From CALHVX01 sp038757945 (GTDB lineage: Bacteria > Pseudomonadota > Gammaproteobacteria > Pseudomonadales > Azotimanducaceae): a stretch of DNA of 22,667 nucleotides. This document shows, in pieces, positions 15,712 through 22,667 of this stretch. The DNA lies in the NCBI GenBank assembly GCA_038757945.1, contig JBCDGJ010000069.1:1-22667 (forward strand), in the 5' to 3' direction. Each line of letters opens with the position of its first letter. Position 1 is the first letter of the stretch. The notes beneath the pieces were generated by a model. That model was not told the DNA's origin and ran no database searches. It worked only from the letters and a program-made list of their open reading frames with translations. The position numbers were made by a program, and so were the translations under genes.

Positions 15712-15806
15712 CCATGCAGGCAGCTCACTGGTGTGGCAGGACATCAGGTGCTGTCCTTTACTTCTGCGGCTCGAGCTTCGCCTGCCGCTGCCAACCGGAT
15801 CACCCT

Positions 15807-17723
15807 ATGTCCAGCCCATCGTCAGCTTCGACCTTCGCCGCGCTTGCCCTTGCAGCGCCACTGATCCGTTCGCTCGAGGAGCTCGGCTATGAGACGCCGA
15901 CGCCGATTCAGCGGCAGGCCATTCCGGCATTGCTCGACGGTCGTGATCTGCTGGGCCATGCACCGACGGGCACGGGCAAAACGGCCGCGTTTGCGCTGCC
16001 GCTGCTGTCGCGCATCGAGCCTGGGTCAGACGCTGTGCAGGCACTGGTGCTGACGCCGACGCGCGAGCTGGCGATTCAGGTCGCCGAAGCGTTTCAGAGT
16101 TACGCCAGCCACCTTGATGGCTTTCATGTCCTGCCCGTTTACGGCGGGCAGCAGTACGGCGCCCAGATTCGGGCGCTCAAGCGCGGCGTGCAGGTTGTGG
16201 TGGGCACGCCAGGACGGCTGATGGATCACATCCGCAGGGGCACGCTGAAGCTCGATGCGCTGCGCGCGCTGGTGCTCGATGAAGCCGATGAAATGCTGCG
16301 CATGGGCTTTCTGGAGGAGGTCGAGTGGATCCTTGAACAAACGCCGGACGGCCGGCAGATGGCGCTGTTCTCGGCAACGATGCCGAAGCAGGTGGAGCGC
16401 ATCGCCCGACGCTATCTGAAGAATCCGCAGGAAATCGCTATCAAGGCGCGCACGGCAACGGCGGAGACCATCCGCCAGCGCTACTGGCAGGTCTCCGGCG
16501 TTCACAAGCTGGACGCGTTGACGCGGATCCTAGAGGTTGAGCCGTTCGACGCCATGCTGCTGTTCGTGCGCACGAAGCTGGCGACGACAGAACTGGCTGA
16601 GAAGCTCGAAGCGCGGGGTTTTGCTGCGGCCGCCATGAACGGCGATATGGCCCAGGAGCAGCGGGAACAGACGGTGGAACGCCTGAAGCGTGGCCTGCTC
16701 AACATATTGGTCGCGACCGATGTCGCTGCCCGCGGGCTGGACGTCGACCGGGTCAGCCACGTGATCAACTACGACGTGCCCTACGATACCGAAGCCTATA
16801 TCCACCGCATCGGGCGCACGGGGCGCGCCGGTCGCAAAGGTGAAGCCATACTGTTCGTTGCGCCGCGTGAGCGCCGGATGCTGAATGCCATTGAGCGAGC
16901 GACGCGGCAGAAGATCGAGCCGATGAAGCTCCCGACGACGGAAACGGTCAACAACCAGCGCATTGCGCGGTTCAAACAGCAGATCACCGACACGCTTGCC
17001 GCCGGGGAACTTGCTTTTCTGCGCGGGCTGATTGAGCAGTACCAGAGTGAGCATGACGTTCCGGCGCTTGAGATCGCGGCAGCGCTGGCAAAGCTCACGC
17101 TGGGGGAAAAACCGTTGCTGCTCAGTGACGAACAGCCGGAGCAGGCACGGGACCGTGACGCGGCCAGTACTGAGAGGGCTGGCCTGCTACCGCTCGAGGA
17201 GGACATGGAACGGTTCCGCCTCGAGGTCGGCCGGGACCATGGCGTGAAGCCGGGCAACATCGTGGGTGCCATAGCCAATGAAGCCGGGCTCGATGGTGAG
17301 CACATCGGGCGAATCGTCATCGAAGGTGACCACAGCTATGTTGACTTACCGGTGGGCATGCCCCGAGAGATCTTCCAGGCGCTGAAGAAGGCCGTCGTCT
17401 GCGGCCGGCAGCTGCGGCTGACGCGCTTTGGAGAGTCGCCGGCGACGGCCGTGCACGAAGACGCCGCGGCGGACGGTACCCGGCGGCAAGCAGATAGCCG
17501 CGGCAACCACGAGGCCGCCCGGAAACCACGCCGCCGCCGCGGCAGCAACCGCTCGGAGGCACAGGGGCGACGCGCGGAACGGCCCGTGAGATCGTCGGGC
17601 AAGCCGTCCGGCCGGGATACCGCCAGCCGTGCAGGGTCCGGGCGCGGATCTGGGACCGGTGCGGCCGGAAAATCAGGCGGCAAGCGCCGGTCCAATGCGG
17701 CTGGCGTGCGAAACCGGCGCTGA
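15807..17723 (+). CDS. deaD: DEAD-box ATP-dependent RNA helicase DeaD/CsdA
   Basis: A 638-residue RNA helicase. The Q motif (PTPIQRQAI, 31-39), motif I APTGTGKT (52-59), PTRELA (84-89), TPGR (134-137), DEAD (158-161), SAT (189-191), ARGLDVDRVSHVINYDVP (308-325) and HRIGRTGR (333-340) are all present in order. A DbpA-type RNA-binding domain lies near 470-550 (RFRLEVGRDHG...IVGAIANEAG), followed by a basic Arg/Gly/Ser-rich tail of about 90 residues. These are the features of DeaD, which acts in 50S ribosome assembly and mRNA decay, mainly in the cold. The frame extends upstream to 15714, but those residues are not family-like, and the ATG at 15807 matches the normal N-terminus. The 131-base leader may be regulatory. 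Confidence 0.93.
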   Translation: MSSPSSASTFAALALAAPLIRSLEELGYETPTPIQRQAIPALLDGRDLLGHAPTGTGKTAAFALPLLSRIEPGSDAVQALVLTPTRELAIQVAEAFQSYASHLDGFHVLPVYGGQQYGAQIRALKRGVQVVVGTPGRLMDHIRRGTLKLDALRALVLDEADEMLRMGFLEEVEWILEQTPDGRQMALFSATMPKQVERIARRYLKNPQEIAIKARTATAETIRQRYWQVSGVHKLDALTRILEVEPFDAMLLFVRTKLATTELAEKLEARGFAAAAMNGDMAQEQREQTVERLKRGLLNILVATDVAARGLDVDRVSHVINYDVPYDTEAYIHRIGRTGRAGRKGEAILFVAPRERRMLNAIERATRQKIEPMKLPTTETVNNQRIARFKQQITDTLAAGELAFLRGLIEQYQSEHDVPALEIAAALAKLTLGEKPLLLSDEQPEQARDRDAASTERAGLLPLEEDMERFRLEVGRDHGVKPGNIVGAIANEAGLDGEHIGRIVIEGDHSYVDLPVGMPREIFQALKKAVVCGRQLRLTRFGESPATAVHEDAAADGTRRQADSRGNHEAARKPRRRRGSNRSEAQGRRAERPVRSSGKPSGRDTASRAGSGRGSGTGAAGKSGGKRRSNAAGVRNRR

Positions 17724-17755
17724 GGCCGTAGCAGGCAGCTTTGGCCCTCCGCCGG

Positions 17756-18598
17756 TCACACCTTCGTCGCCAGGCTGATGCCGCTCTCAATGGCGGCGCC
17801 AACAGTCCGGCCGTGGCACCAGTCACCAGCGGCGCCCAGTCGGCGCCGCGGGTCCCAGAGGCAGGGCGTGCCGGCCGGTTCGGCGACAAGTCCATACCGC
17901 CAGCGGTGCAGCATGACCCGCAGCAGGCCGCACTCCTTCAGCGTCCGTGGTACCCGGGCGAGCAGTTGCAGCTGCACGGTGCTGCGAGGGGTCGGGAGGT
18001 GGGCTTCCGACCACCGGCGGCTGGCATGCAGCACGATTGAGCGGCCATCCGCACCGATCGACTGATCGACGAAGGGGAACGGCAGTGTTGGGGCCGCATG
18101 TAGCGGTCGCCGCAGCCCGAGCAGCAGGCTGAAGCGCGGCTCGTAGCTCGCAGCAGTGATGCCAGGCAGCGGGACCTCACCGCTGGCGGATAGTATGGAC
18201 ACTACCTGCGGGGCTGGCAGGCAGAACAGCAGCGTGTCGCACTCGGCGCTGCTGCCGTCGCCAAAGTCGAGCGCCCAGGTTGCGCCACTGGCCGTACCGG
18301 GGCGGACGGTTCGGAGCTCGCTGGCGAAGCGGATGGGCAGTGTTCTGGAAGCCGCCTTGAGGCCGGCGCGATAGGACCGGATGCTCACGGTCTGATCCTG
18401 CTCCAGCACGGCGTTGGGGGCTCCGTGATGCCACTCGAATCCGGGACGGCGGCGGCTCGCAAGCCGCCCGCCGATGCTGCGGCTCTTGTCGAAGATCCGA
18501 AGCTGAGCGAGGTCGAACCCGCGAGCTGCCAGCGCGGCGGCGCAGTGCAGGCCTGCTGGACCCGCACCAATGATGGCAATGACCGATCGGTTGTTCAT
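17756..18598 (-). CDS. Renalase-like NAD(P)/FAD-dependent oxidoreductase, shortened
   Basis: A 280-residue flavoprotein. The FAD-binding GAGPAG is at residues 11-16, with DKSRSIGGRLASRR at 37-50, the second FAD segment. The C-terminus holds the typical LWDPRRRLGAAGDWCHG segment followed by IESGISLA. Bacterial renalase-like proteins are usually about 310-340 residues; here the stretch after GGRLASRR is shorter than usual, and the segment normally reading PGMxxL is not evident. Renalase oxidises aberrant forms of NAD(P)H; the role here may differ. It is convergent with deaD (32 bases apart) and divergent from the amidohydrolase, separated by 172 bases (18599-18770) in which no clear operator was seen. 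Confidence 0.78.
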   Translation of the reverse strand: MNNRSVIAIIGAGPAGLHCAAALAARGFDLAQLRIFDKSRSIGGRLASRRRPGFEWHHGAPNAVLEQDQTVSIRSYRAGLKAASRTLPIRFASELRTVRPGTASGATWALDFGDGSSAECDTLLFCLPAPQVVSILSASGEVPLPGITAASYEPRFSLLLGLRRPLHAAPTLPFPFVDQSIGADGRSIVLHASRRWSEAHLPTPRSTVQLQLLARVPRTLKECGLLRVMLHRWRYGLVAEPAGTPCLWDPRRRLGAAGDWCHGRTVGAAIESGISLATKV

Positions 18599-18751
18599 GG
18601 GGCGACACTAAAGCAGTATGAGGGCTGCTGCGAATCTTCCGCTGTTACCGCTTGTTCGCTGCAGCTTTGTGATCGCCGATGAAGTTGAACGTGCTGAAAG
18701 TGCCTGGAACAGCGAGTTACGCGCCACCCGTCGCTGGTTGCTCCAAGGCCC

Positions 18752-18757
18752 GGAGGA
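18752..18757 (+). promoter_or_regulatory. Ribosome binding site for the amidohydrolase
   Basis: GGAGGA lies 13 bases before the ATG at 18771. The spacing is long but no other in-frame start lies between, and the downstream start puts the membrane helix at residue 5. This favours 18771 over the longer frame opening at 18618. Confidence 0.4.
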
Positions 18758-18770
18758 CTGCCGCATCGCC

Positions 18771-19865
18771 ATGGCTAGCTTGCGCCTGCTGCTGATCATC
18801 GTCGGGGTCGGGGCGCTCGCCATCGCGGCAGCCTGGTCCCTGACCGGGTTGGCGCCGGATCGACAGGCCCGGAGCGGCTATCTCGACATGCACGTCCACG
18901 CGGCTGGGATCGGTGCTGGTGGCAGCGGTGCGTTCATCAACCAGGCCATGCGGAACAGCTACAAGTTCGCCATCTACCTCCGGGCCATGGGGGTGACGGA
19001 GGCCGAGCTCGAGGCCGAAGGCGACGCCGTGCTGCTGCGTAAGCTGGCCACGCGGATCCGGGAGTCGCAGCGGGTTGATGATGCGGTGATTCTGGCGATG
19101 GATGGTGTCATCGGTGCAGACGGCAGCCTCGATGAAGCGCGCACACAGATCTACGTGCCGAACGACTATCTGATCCGTGAGCTCGCCCGTTACCCGAACC
19201 TGCATCTCGGCGCGAGCATCAACCCCTACCGTCCGGATGCGTTGGTACGCCTCGATGCGGTGGCCGCGGCGGGCGCGGTACTGGTGAAGTGGATTCCGAA
19301 CATTCAGTTGATCGATCCGGCGGATCCCGCGATCGAGCCGTTCTACCGGCGGATGGTGGCGCTTGAGCTGCCGTTGCTGTCGCACGCCGGGCAGGAACGC
19401 TCCTTCGCCGGCGCCGATGATCGCTTTGGTGATCCACAACGGCTGGAGCTGCCGCTGTCGCTTGGGGTAACGGTCATTGCCGCGCACATCGCGACGACCG
19501 GCAGCGTTGACGGCCAGCGCAACTTCGATCGGATCCTGCCGCTGTTCCGTCGTTATCCAAACCTCTACACCGATATCTCGAGCCTGACGCAGATCAACAA
19601 GCTGAACTACCTCAACGAGGCTCTTGAGCAGGCTGGCCTGATCGATCGGATGATCTACGGCAGCGATTGGCCGCTGCAGTTTTTTCCGCTGGTGTCGCCG
19701 CTTTACCATCTGAATCACATCTCCCTGGGAGAGGCCAAAGGCGCCTGGGCCCATGAGAATCAGTGGGATCGGAACGTCGTGCTGAAAGAACACCTCGGGG
19801 TACCCCCGGAGGTCTTTACGCGGGGACGAAAGCTGCTCGGTGTTGCTGCGCGCAGCAACCGGTGA
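18771..19865 (+). CDS. Membrane-anchored amidohydrolase (PF04909-like TIM-barrel)
   Basis: A 364-residue metal-dependent hydrolase with an N-terminal hydrophobic segment at 5-27 (LRLLLIIVGVGALAIAAAW) that may be a membrane anchor or uncleaved signal, so the catalytic domain could face the periplasm. Candidate metal ligands appear in the family order: His41 and His43 (LDMHVHAAG), Lys173 region (VKWIPNIQ), His205 (LSHAGQE), His239 (AAHIATTG) and Asp299 (YGSDWP). This superfamily includes decarboxylases and C-C or C-N hydrolases; no substrate can be assigned. The frame extends upstream to 18618, but those 51 residues look unlike a protein N-terminus. The next gene starts 39 bases after the stop, in the same direction. 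Confidence 0.85.
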   Translation: MASLRLLLIIVGVGALAIAAAWSLTGLAPDRQARSGYLDMHVHAAGIGAGGSGAFINQAMRNSYKFAIYLRAMGVTEAELEAEGDAVLLRKLATRIRESQRVDDAVILAMDGVIGADGSLDEARTQIYVPNDYLIRELARYPNLHLGASINPYRPDALVRLDAVAAAGAVLVKWIPNIQLIDPADPAIEPFYRRMVALELPLLSHAGQERSFAGADDRFGDPQRLELPLSLGVTVIAAHIATTGSVDGQRNFDRILPLFRRYPNLYTDISSLTQINKLNYLNEALEQAGLIDRMIYGSDWPLQFFPLVSPLYHLNHISLGEAKGAWAHENQWDRNVVLKEHLGVPPEVFTRGRKLLGVAARSNR

Positions 19866-19904
19866 CGAAGGGTCTCGGGAAGCGGGCTACAGAAGGCAGG
19901 TTGT

Positions 19905-21038
19905 ATGGCAGAAACAGGTTCGCATCCGGGTCGGGACACTACCCTGCGCAAAAAGGTGCTGGTGGTCGGCGCCACAGGCGTGGTTGGCCTGGCGGCCATG
20001 CGGCGCTTTGCCCGGCAGGGCGTCGAGACGCTGGCGGTGTCCCGGCGACGGCCCCGCCAGACCTATGGAGCGGAGCATGTGGCTCTGGACCTGCTGGATC
20101 GGGACGCGACCAAGGCGCTGGCCGCGACACATCCGGACATCACTCACGTGGTTTACGCTGCGCTCTACGAGCAGCCCGGCCTCATCGCCGGATGGCTCGA
20201 GGCCGAGCAGATGGCGACCAACGAGCGCATGCTGTCTAACCTCTTGGAGCCGCTGCTTGCCGGCTCGGGTCCGCTTGCGCACGTCACGCTGCTGCAGGGC
20301 ACGAAAGCCTACGGGGCCCACGTGCGACCGATTGATCTGCCGGCCCGGGAGGATCGCTCGGAACATGTGCACGACAACTTTTACTGGTTGCAGGAGGCGT
20401 TCATCCGCGAGCAGGCGAGCGGCATGCCCTGGTGCTGGACTATCCTGCGTCCGCAGATCATCTTTGGCGACGCAACGGGGGTCGCCATGAATCTGATTCC
20501 AGTGCTCGGAGCCTACGGCGCGGTGCTGCGCGCAGAGGGCGCGCCCCTGCACTTCCCGGGCGGCGAGGGCGGCGTGCTCGAGGCGGTGGACGCGGATCTG
20601 CTGGCGGAGGTCATCGACTGGGCTGGATCGGCGGCGGCAGCGCAGGACCAGATCTTCAACGTCACTAACGGAGACGTCTTTGCCTGGCGCTCGGTCTGGC
20701 CAGCGATCGCCGACGCGCTGGGCATGCCGGTCGGAGAGGATCGACCCATGTCGGTGGCGGCGCTGTTGGCCAATGCGGCTCCAACCTGGCGTGCCATCGC
20801 GACCGAGCACGAGCTCATCGAGCCCGACCTCGAGCGGCTGCTTGGCGAATCCCACCACTATGCGGATTTCACTATGGCCTACGGCTTCGACGGCGGAGCG
20901 CCACCGCCAGCGCTGGTATCGACCATCAAGCTGCGTCGTGCCGGCTTCCACGGCGTAATCGATACGGAGCTCATGTTCCGAAAATGGATTGCCGTGCTGC
21001 AGCAGGAGCGTCTGCTGCCCGGTCGCAGCGGCTCATGA
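19905..21038 (+). CDS. SDR-family reductase, PRISE-type (progesterone 5-beta-reductase/iridoid synthase-like)
   Basis: A 377-residue NAD(P)-dependent short-chain reductase of extended type. The Rossmann motif is GATGVVG at 22-28, followed by SRRRP, the region that chooses NADPH. LLQGTKAYG at 129-137 carries Lys134, and DNFYWLQE at 158-164 follows; these match the two catalytic segments of PRISE enzymes, in which a Lys and a Tyr replace the usual YxxxK pair. Known members reduce enone double bonds of steroids or open oxo-terpenoids; whether Tyr160 fills the catalytic position is unresolved. Bacterial members have no assigned natural substrate that I can name. It lies 39 bases after the amidohydrolase, and its stop overlaps the next ATG by four bases. 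Confidence 0.85.
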   Translation: MAETGSHPGRDTTLRKKVLVVGATGVVGLAAMRRFARQGVETLAVSRRRPRQTYGAEHVALDLLDRDATKALAATHPDITHVVYAALYEQPGLIAGWLEAEQMATNERMLSNLLEPLLAGSGPLAHVTLLQGTKAYGAHVRPIDLPAREDRSEHVHDNFYWLQEAFIREQASGMPWCWTILRPQIIFGDATGVAMNLIPVLGAYGAVLRAEGAPLHFPGGEGGVLEAVDADLLAEVIDWAGSAAAAQDQIFNVTNGDVFAWRSVWPAIADALGMPVGEDRPMSVAALLANAAPTWRAIATEHELIEPDLERLLGESHHYADFTMAYGFDGGAPPPALVSTIKLRRAGFHGVIDTELMFRKWIAVLQQERLLPGRSGS

Positions 21039-21349
21039 ATGCGGCGCATGAGCGCCAGCAGGTGCTGGTGCTGTACCTGACGACATCGGCGCTCGATACC
21101 AGGGTGGTCGGTTGGAGCTTCTACGATGGCGGCGGTGCAACGCGCACCTTTGCCGGCGACGCGGGGGACGATCCGGAGCCGCCCTACCGGACCGGGCTCG
21201 ATGCGCTGCGCGATGGCTGGCGGCTGATTCAGGCGAGCCCGTTGCTGACCCACGAGTCGGGCAACGAGTTCGTGACCGCCTATCTGAAGTACGAGTTCTT
21301 CTTCGAGAGACGGGTACCGGTGGAGGCGGAGGACGGATGGGCGAACTGA
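21035..21349 (+). CDS. Small conserved-looking hypothetical protein
   Basis: A 104-residue protein of unknown family. The ATG at 21035 overlaps the TGA of the reductase as ATGA, so translation is probably coupled. The core has a repeated aromatic/hydrophobic pattern: VLVLYLTTS near 11-19, GWSFYDGGG, GWRLIQASPLL and the C-terminal AYLKYEFFFERRV. The GW-R-L-I-x-A-S and F-F-F-E-R-R pattern resembles small proteins with a GWELV-type strand-rich fold, but this is not an assignment. No signal peptide, transmembrane helix or catalytic motif is visible. It overlaps the PhyH-type gene by 13 bases. It could be a partner or a small binding protein for the enzymes around it; this is inference from position only. 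Confidence 0.7.
   Translation: MNAAHERQQVLVLYLTTSALDTRVVGWSFYDGGGATRTFAGDAGDDPEPPYRTGLDALRDGWRLIQASPLLTHESGNEFVTAYLKYEFFFERRVPVEAEDGWAN
21322..21333 (+). promoter_or_regulatory. Double ribosome binding site of the dioxygenase
   Basis: GGAGG (21322-21326) and GGAGGA (21328-21333) precede the ATG at 21337. They lie inside the end of the preceding gene. The first has a normal spacing of 10 bases; the second is too close. This decides 21337 as the start over the longer frame from 21112. Confidence 0.55.
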
Positions 21350-22272
21350 TCAAGCTGAGCACGGTGCAGATGGCGGAGTTTGCTGCCCGTGGCGTGCTGC
21401 GCTTCGATGGCGTGGTACCGGACCGGATCAATCAGCAGGTCTGCGCCGAGCTTGATCAGTGTCTGACGTCGGACCGCTTGCCGGAAGCCGACCGGAATGA
21501 CCCGGTTGCTGTCTACCGGGCGCTGCTGGCGCATCAGGCTCTGCCGTTCATTGCGCCGGGTACGCCGTGGCGCAGCGCTTTTGCAGGGTCGAGCGCGCTT
21601 GGTGCGCTGCTTGAGCTGCCGATTGTCGCCGGGGCTATCGAGTCGCTGGTCGGTGCGGCGGCCGTGGTTGACCACCACTTTCTGCACGTGACCTTTCCGC
21701 CGCCACCGGGCCGGCGCGAGGTTGCGCAGCACTATCATCAGGACTCCACTATTGATCCCCGTGGCGCTTTCGACGTGCAGATCATGTACTACCCGCACGC
21801 GGTCACCGCGGACATGGGCGGCACCCGCTATCTGCCCGGCAGCCACCTGCGCATCGTCAGCGAAAGCGCGATCGCGCGTTACCAGAATATCCGTGGCCAG
21901 CAGCATATGGTCTGTCCGGCGGGGACGCTGCTGTTTCTGCACCACGGCCTCTGGCATGGCGGCGGGGCGAACCGGGGCACGGACCGGCGCTATATGTGGA
22001 AGCTGCGGCTTGCGCCCCAGGAGCCGCAGGTACGGCTCTGGGACACACGGGATCTGCCGGCGGACTCAAGCCGGCAGCGACCGATCTTCTGGCAGAACCC
22101 GGCCGCCGCGCGAGATCCGGTGCACGCTGCGCTGACGACACCGGAGCCCTGGTTCGAAGCCGATGTCGAGCGGCTGGAGTTCATCAACCGGGCCCGGTTC
22201 TGGCGCCGGCTCACGGGTACAGACGACTTCGATGCCGACTACTGGCTGACCCGCCTCGAGAACGAGTTTTAG
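21337..22272 (+). CDS. Phytanoyl-CoA dioxygenase (PhyH)-family Fe(II)/2-oxoglutarate oxygenase
   Basis: A 311-residue oxygenase. The iron facial triad is visible as His134-x-Asp136 (HYHQDST) and His207 (HHGLWHGGG), with Arg217 or Arg218 in TDRRYMWKL as the likely 2-oxoglutarate salt-bridge residue. ADMGGTRYLPGSH at 158-170 and CPAGTLLFLHHGLWH at 193-207 are typical of the PhyH superfamily, which hydroxylates fatty acyl chains, terpenes and small secondary metabolites. It starts 13 bases inside the preceding small gene. After it, 78 bases run to the uup start. The family assignment is firm; the substrate is unknown. Confidence 0.87.
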   Translation: MGELIKLSTVQMAEFAARGVLRFDGVVPDRINQQVCAELDQCLTSDRLPEADRNDPVAVYRALLAHQALPFIAPGTPWRSAFAGSSALGALLELPIVAGAIESLVGAAAVVDHHFLHVTFPPPPGRREVAQHYHQDSTIDPRGAFDVQIMYYPHAVTADMGGTRYLPGSHLRIVSESAIARYQNIRGQQHMVCPAGTLLFLHHGLWHGGGANRGTDRRYMWKLRLAPQEPQVRLWDTRDLPADSSRQRPIFWQNPAAARDPVHAALTTPEPWFEADVERLEFINRARFWRRLTGTDDFDADYWLTRLENEF

Positions 22273-22350
22273 AAGGTCTCCTTGAATGTCAGGGTGCTGT
22301 CAGCGGTGCCGCAAGCTGGCATGCTACCCCGCATTCTGCCGGCGGCTGTT

Positions 22351-22667
22351 ATGTCTCTCATTCATCTTCGTCAGGGCCAGCTGGCCTTTGGTCCGACGCC
22401 CGTGCTCGATCAGGTAGAGCTGATCATCGAGCCGAAGGAGCGGGTGTGTCTGATCGGCCGCAACGGCTCCGGCAAATCCACCCTGCTGCGCGTTATCGCT
22501 GGTGAGCAGCCGCTCGAAGGCGGCCAGCTGCAGCGCCAGGATGGTCTCCGGATCGCGACCCTGGAGCAGGCCGTGCCGGCGGCGGGCGGCCCCCCCCGCG
22601 TATGCCGGGGGGGGGGGGGGGGGGGGGGGGGACGGTGGCGGGGGGGGGCCGGCCACCCGGCCCCCCC
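22351..22667 (+). CDS. uup: ABC-F ATPase Uup, 5' part only (partial)
   Basis: The first ~75 residues match the start of ABC-F proteins of the Uup type: MSLIHLRQGQLAFG, then VLDQVELIIEPKERVCLIGR and the Walker A GRNGSGKST. Uup acts on ribosomes and affects transposon excision and recombination-linked processes; it is cytosolic. The gene starts 78 bases after the dioxygenase. From about 22585 the sequence becomes runs of C and G and the reading frame no longer encodes a believable protein, so the gene is cut by a poor-quality contig end, not by biology. The window also ends before the gene would. The stretch to about 22580 should be trusted. Confidence 0.8.
   Translation, partial: MSLIHLRQGQLAFGPTPVLDQVELIIEPKERVCLIGRNGSGKSTLLRVIAGEQPLEGGQLQRQDGLRIATLEQAVPAAGGPPRVCRGGGGGGGGRWRGGAGHPAP
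22588..22667. other. Homopolymer-rich contig end, probably artefact
   Basis: A run of eight Cs (22590-22597), a run of 25 Gs (22607-22631), a further nine Gs (22640-22648) and seven Cs at the very end are packed into 80 bases. This breaks the uup reading frame. Such runs at a contig end are typical of sequencing or assembly artefact. Confidence 0.85.

Noticed and set aside
22607..22631. The G run as a biological G-quadruplex or phase-variable tract
   Set aside because: Several adjacent C and G runs at the very end of the sequence, interrupting a conserved gene, are better explained by artefact.
1..22667. CRISPR arrays, tRNA genes, rRNA, insertion sequences, prophage or defence genes
   Set aside because: None was seen: there are no regularly spaced repeats beyond the 12-bp array, no transposase or integrase, and no tRNA-like cloverleaf that I could recognise.

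Overview
The window is a GC-rich, gene-dense stretch that looks like chromosome of a gammaproteobacterium. TcyP, Uup, DeaD, a DUF808/YedI protein and a PnuC-NadR pair are all of proteobacterial type. A CYP153-like P450, a PRISE-type reductase and a phytanoyl-CoA-type dioxygenase suggest an aerobic, lipid-using environmental (possibly marine) species. This placement is inference; no rRNA or other taxonomic marker is present. No tRNA, rRNA, CRISPR array, insertion sequence or prophage was seen. The last ~80 bases are homopolymer-rich and look like a contig-end artefact.

Layout. 1-145: tail of a membrane protein. 330-3328: a cytochrome c lipoprotein, a fused APH-like/P-loop kinase and a DUF808 membrane protein, all on + and closed by a likely terminator. 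3404-4489: an exported diheme cytochrome c fused to a rhodanese domain. 4572-6077: a PcfJ-like protein of unknown role. 6152-7820: an overlapping pnuC-nadR pair for uptake of nicotinamide riboside and its conversion to NAD. 7902-9629: an M28 metallopeptidase lipoprotein. 9749-11125: the cystine transporter TcyP. 11149-12572 (-): an OafA-type acyltransferase/SGNH gene that has lost much of its membrane domain and is frameshifted, so a pseudogene. 12741-15675: an exported-looking SAM methyltransferase, an acyl-CoA thioesterase and a CYP153-like P450, tightly spaced. 15807-17723: the RNA helicase deaD behind a leader with a strong hairpin. 17756-18598 (-): a short renalase-like FAD protein. 18771-22272: a four-gene run of amidohydrolase, PRISE-type reductase, small unknown protein and PhyH-type dioxygenase, the last three joined by overlapping reading frames. 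22351-end: the truncated start of uup.

How the genes fit together. The clearest pathway is pnuC-nadR. The thioesterase plus CYP153-like P450 suggest handling of medium or long acyl or alkyl chains, but no ferredoxin or reductase for the P450 lies in the window. The amidohydrolase-PRISE-unknown-PhyH run is the best candidate for an undescribed metabolic unit: its enzyme classes fit sequential reduction, hydroxylation and C-C or C-N cleavage of a small lipophilic molecule, with no substrate evident. The other point of interest is the cytochrome-rhodanese fusion, whose sulfur-transfer loop is atypical.
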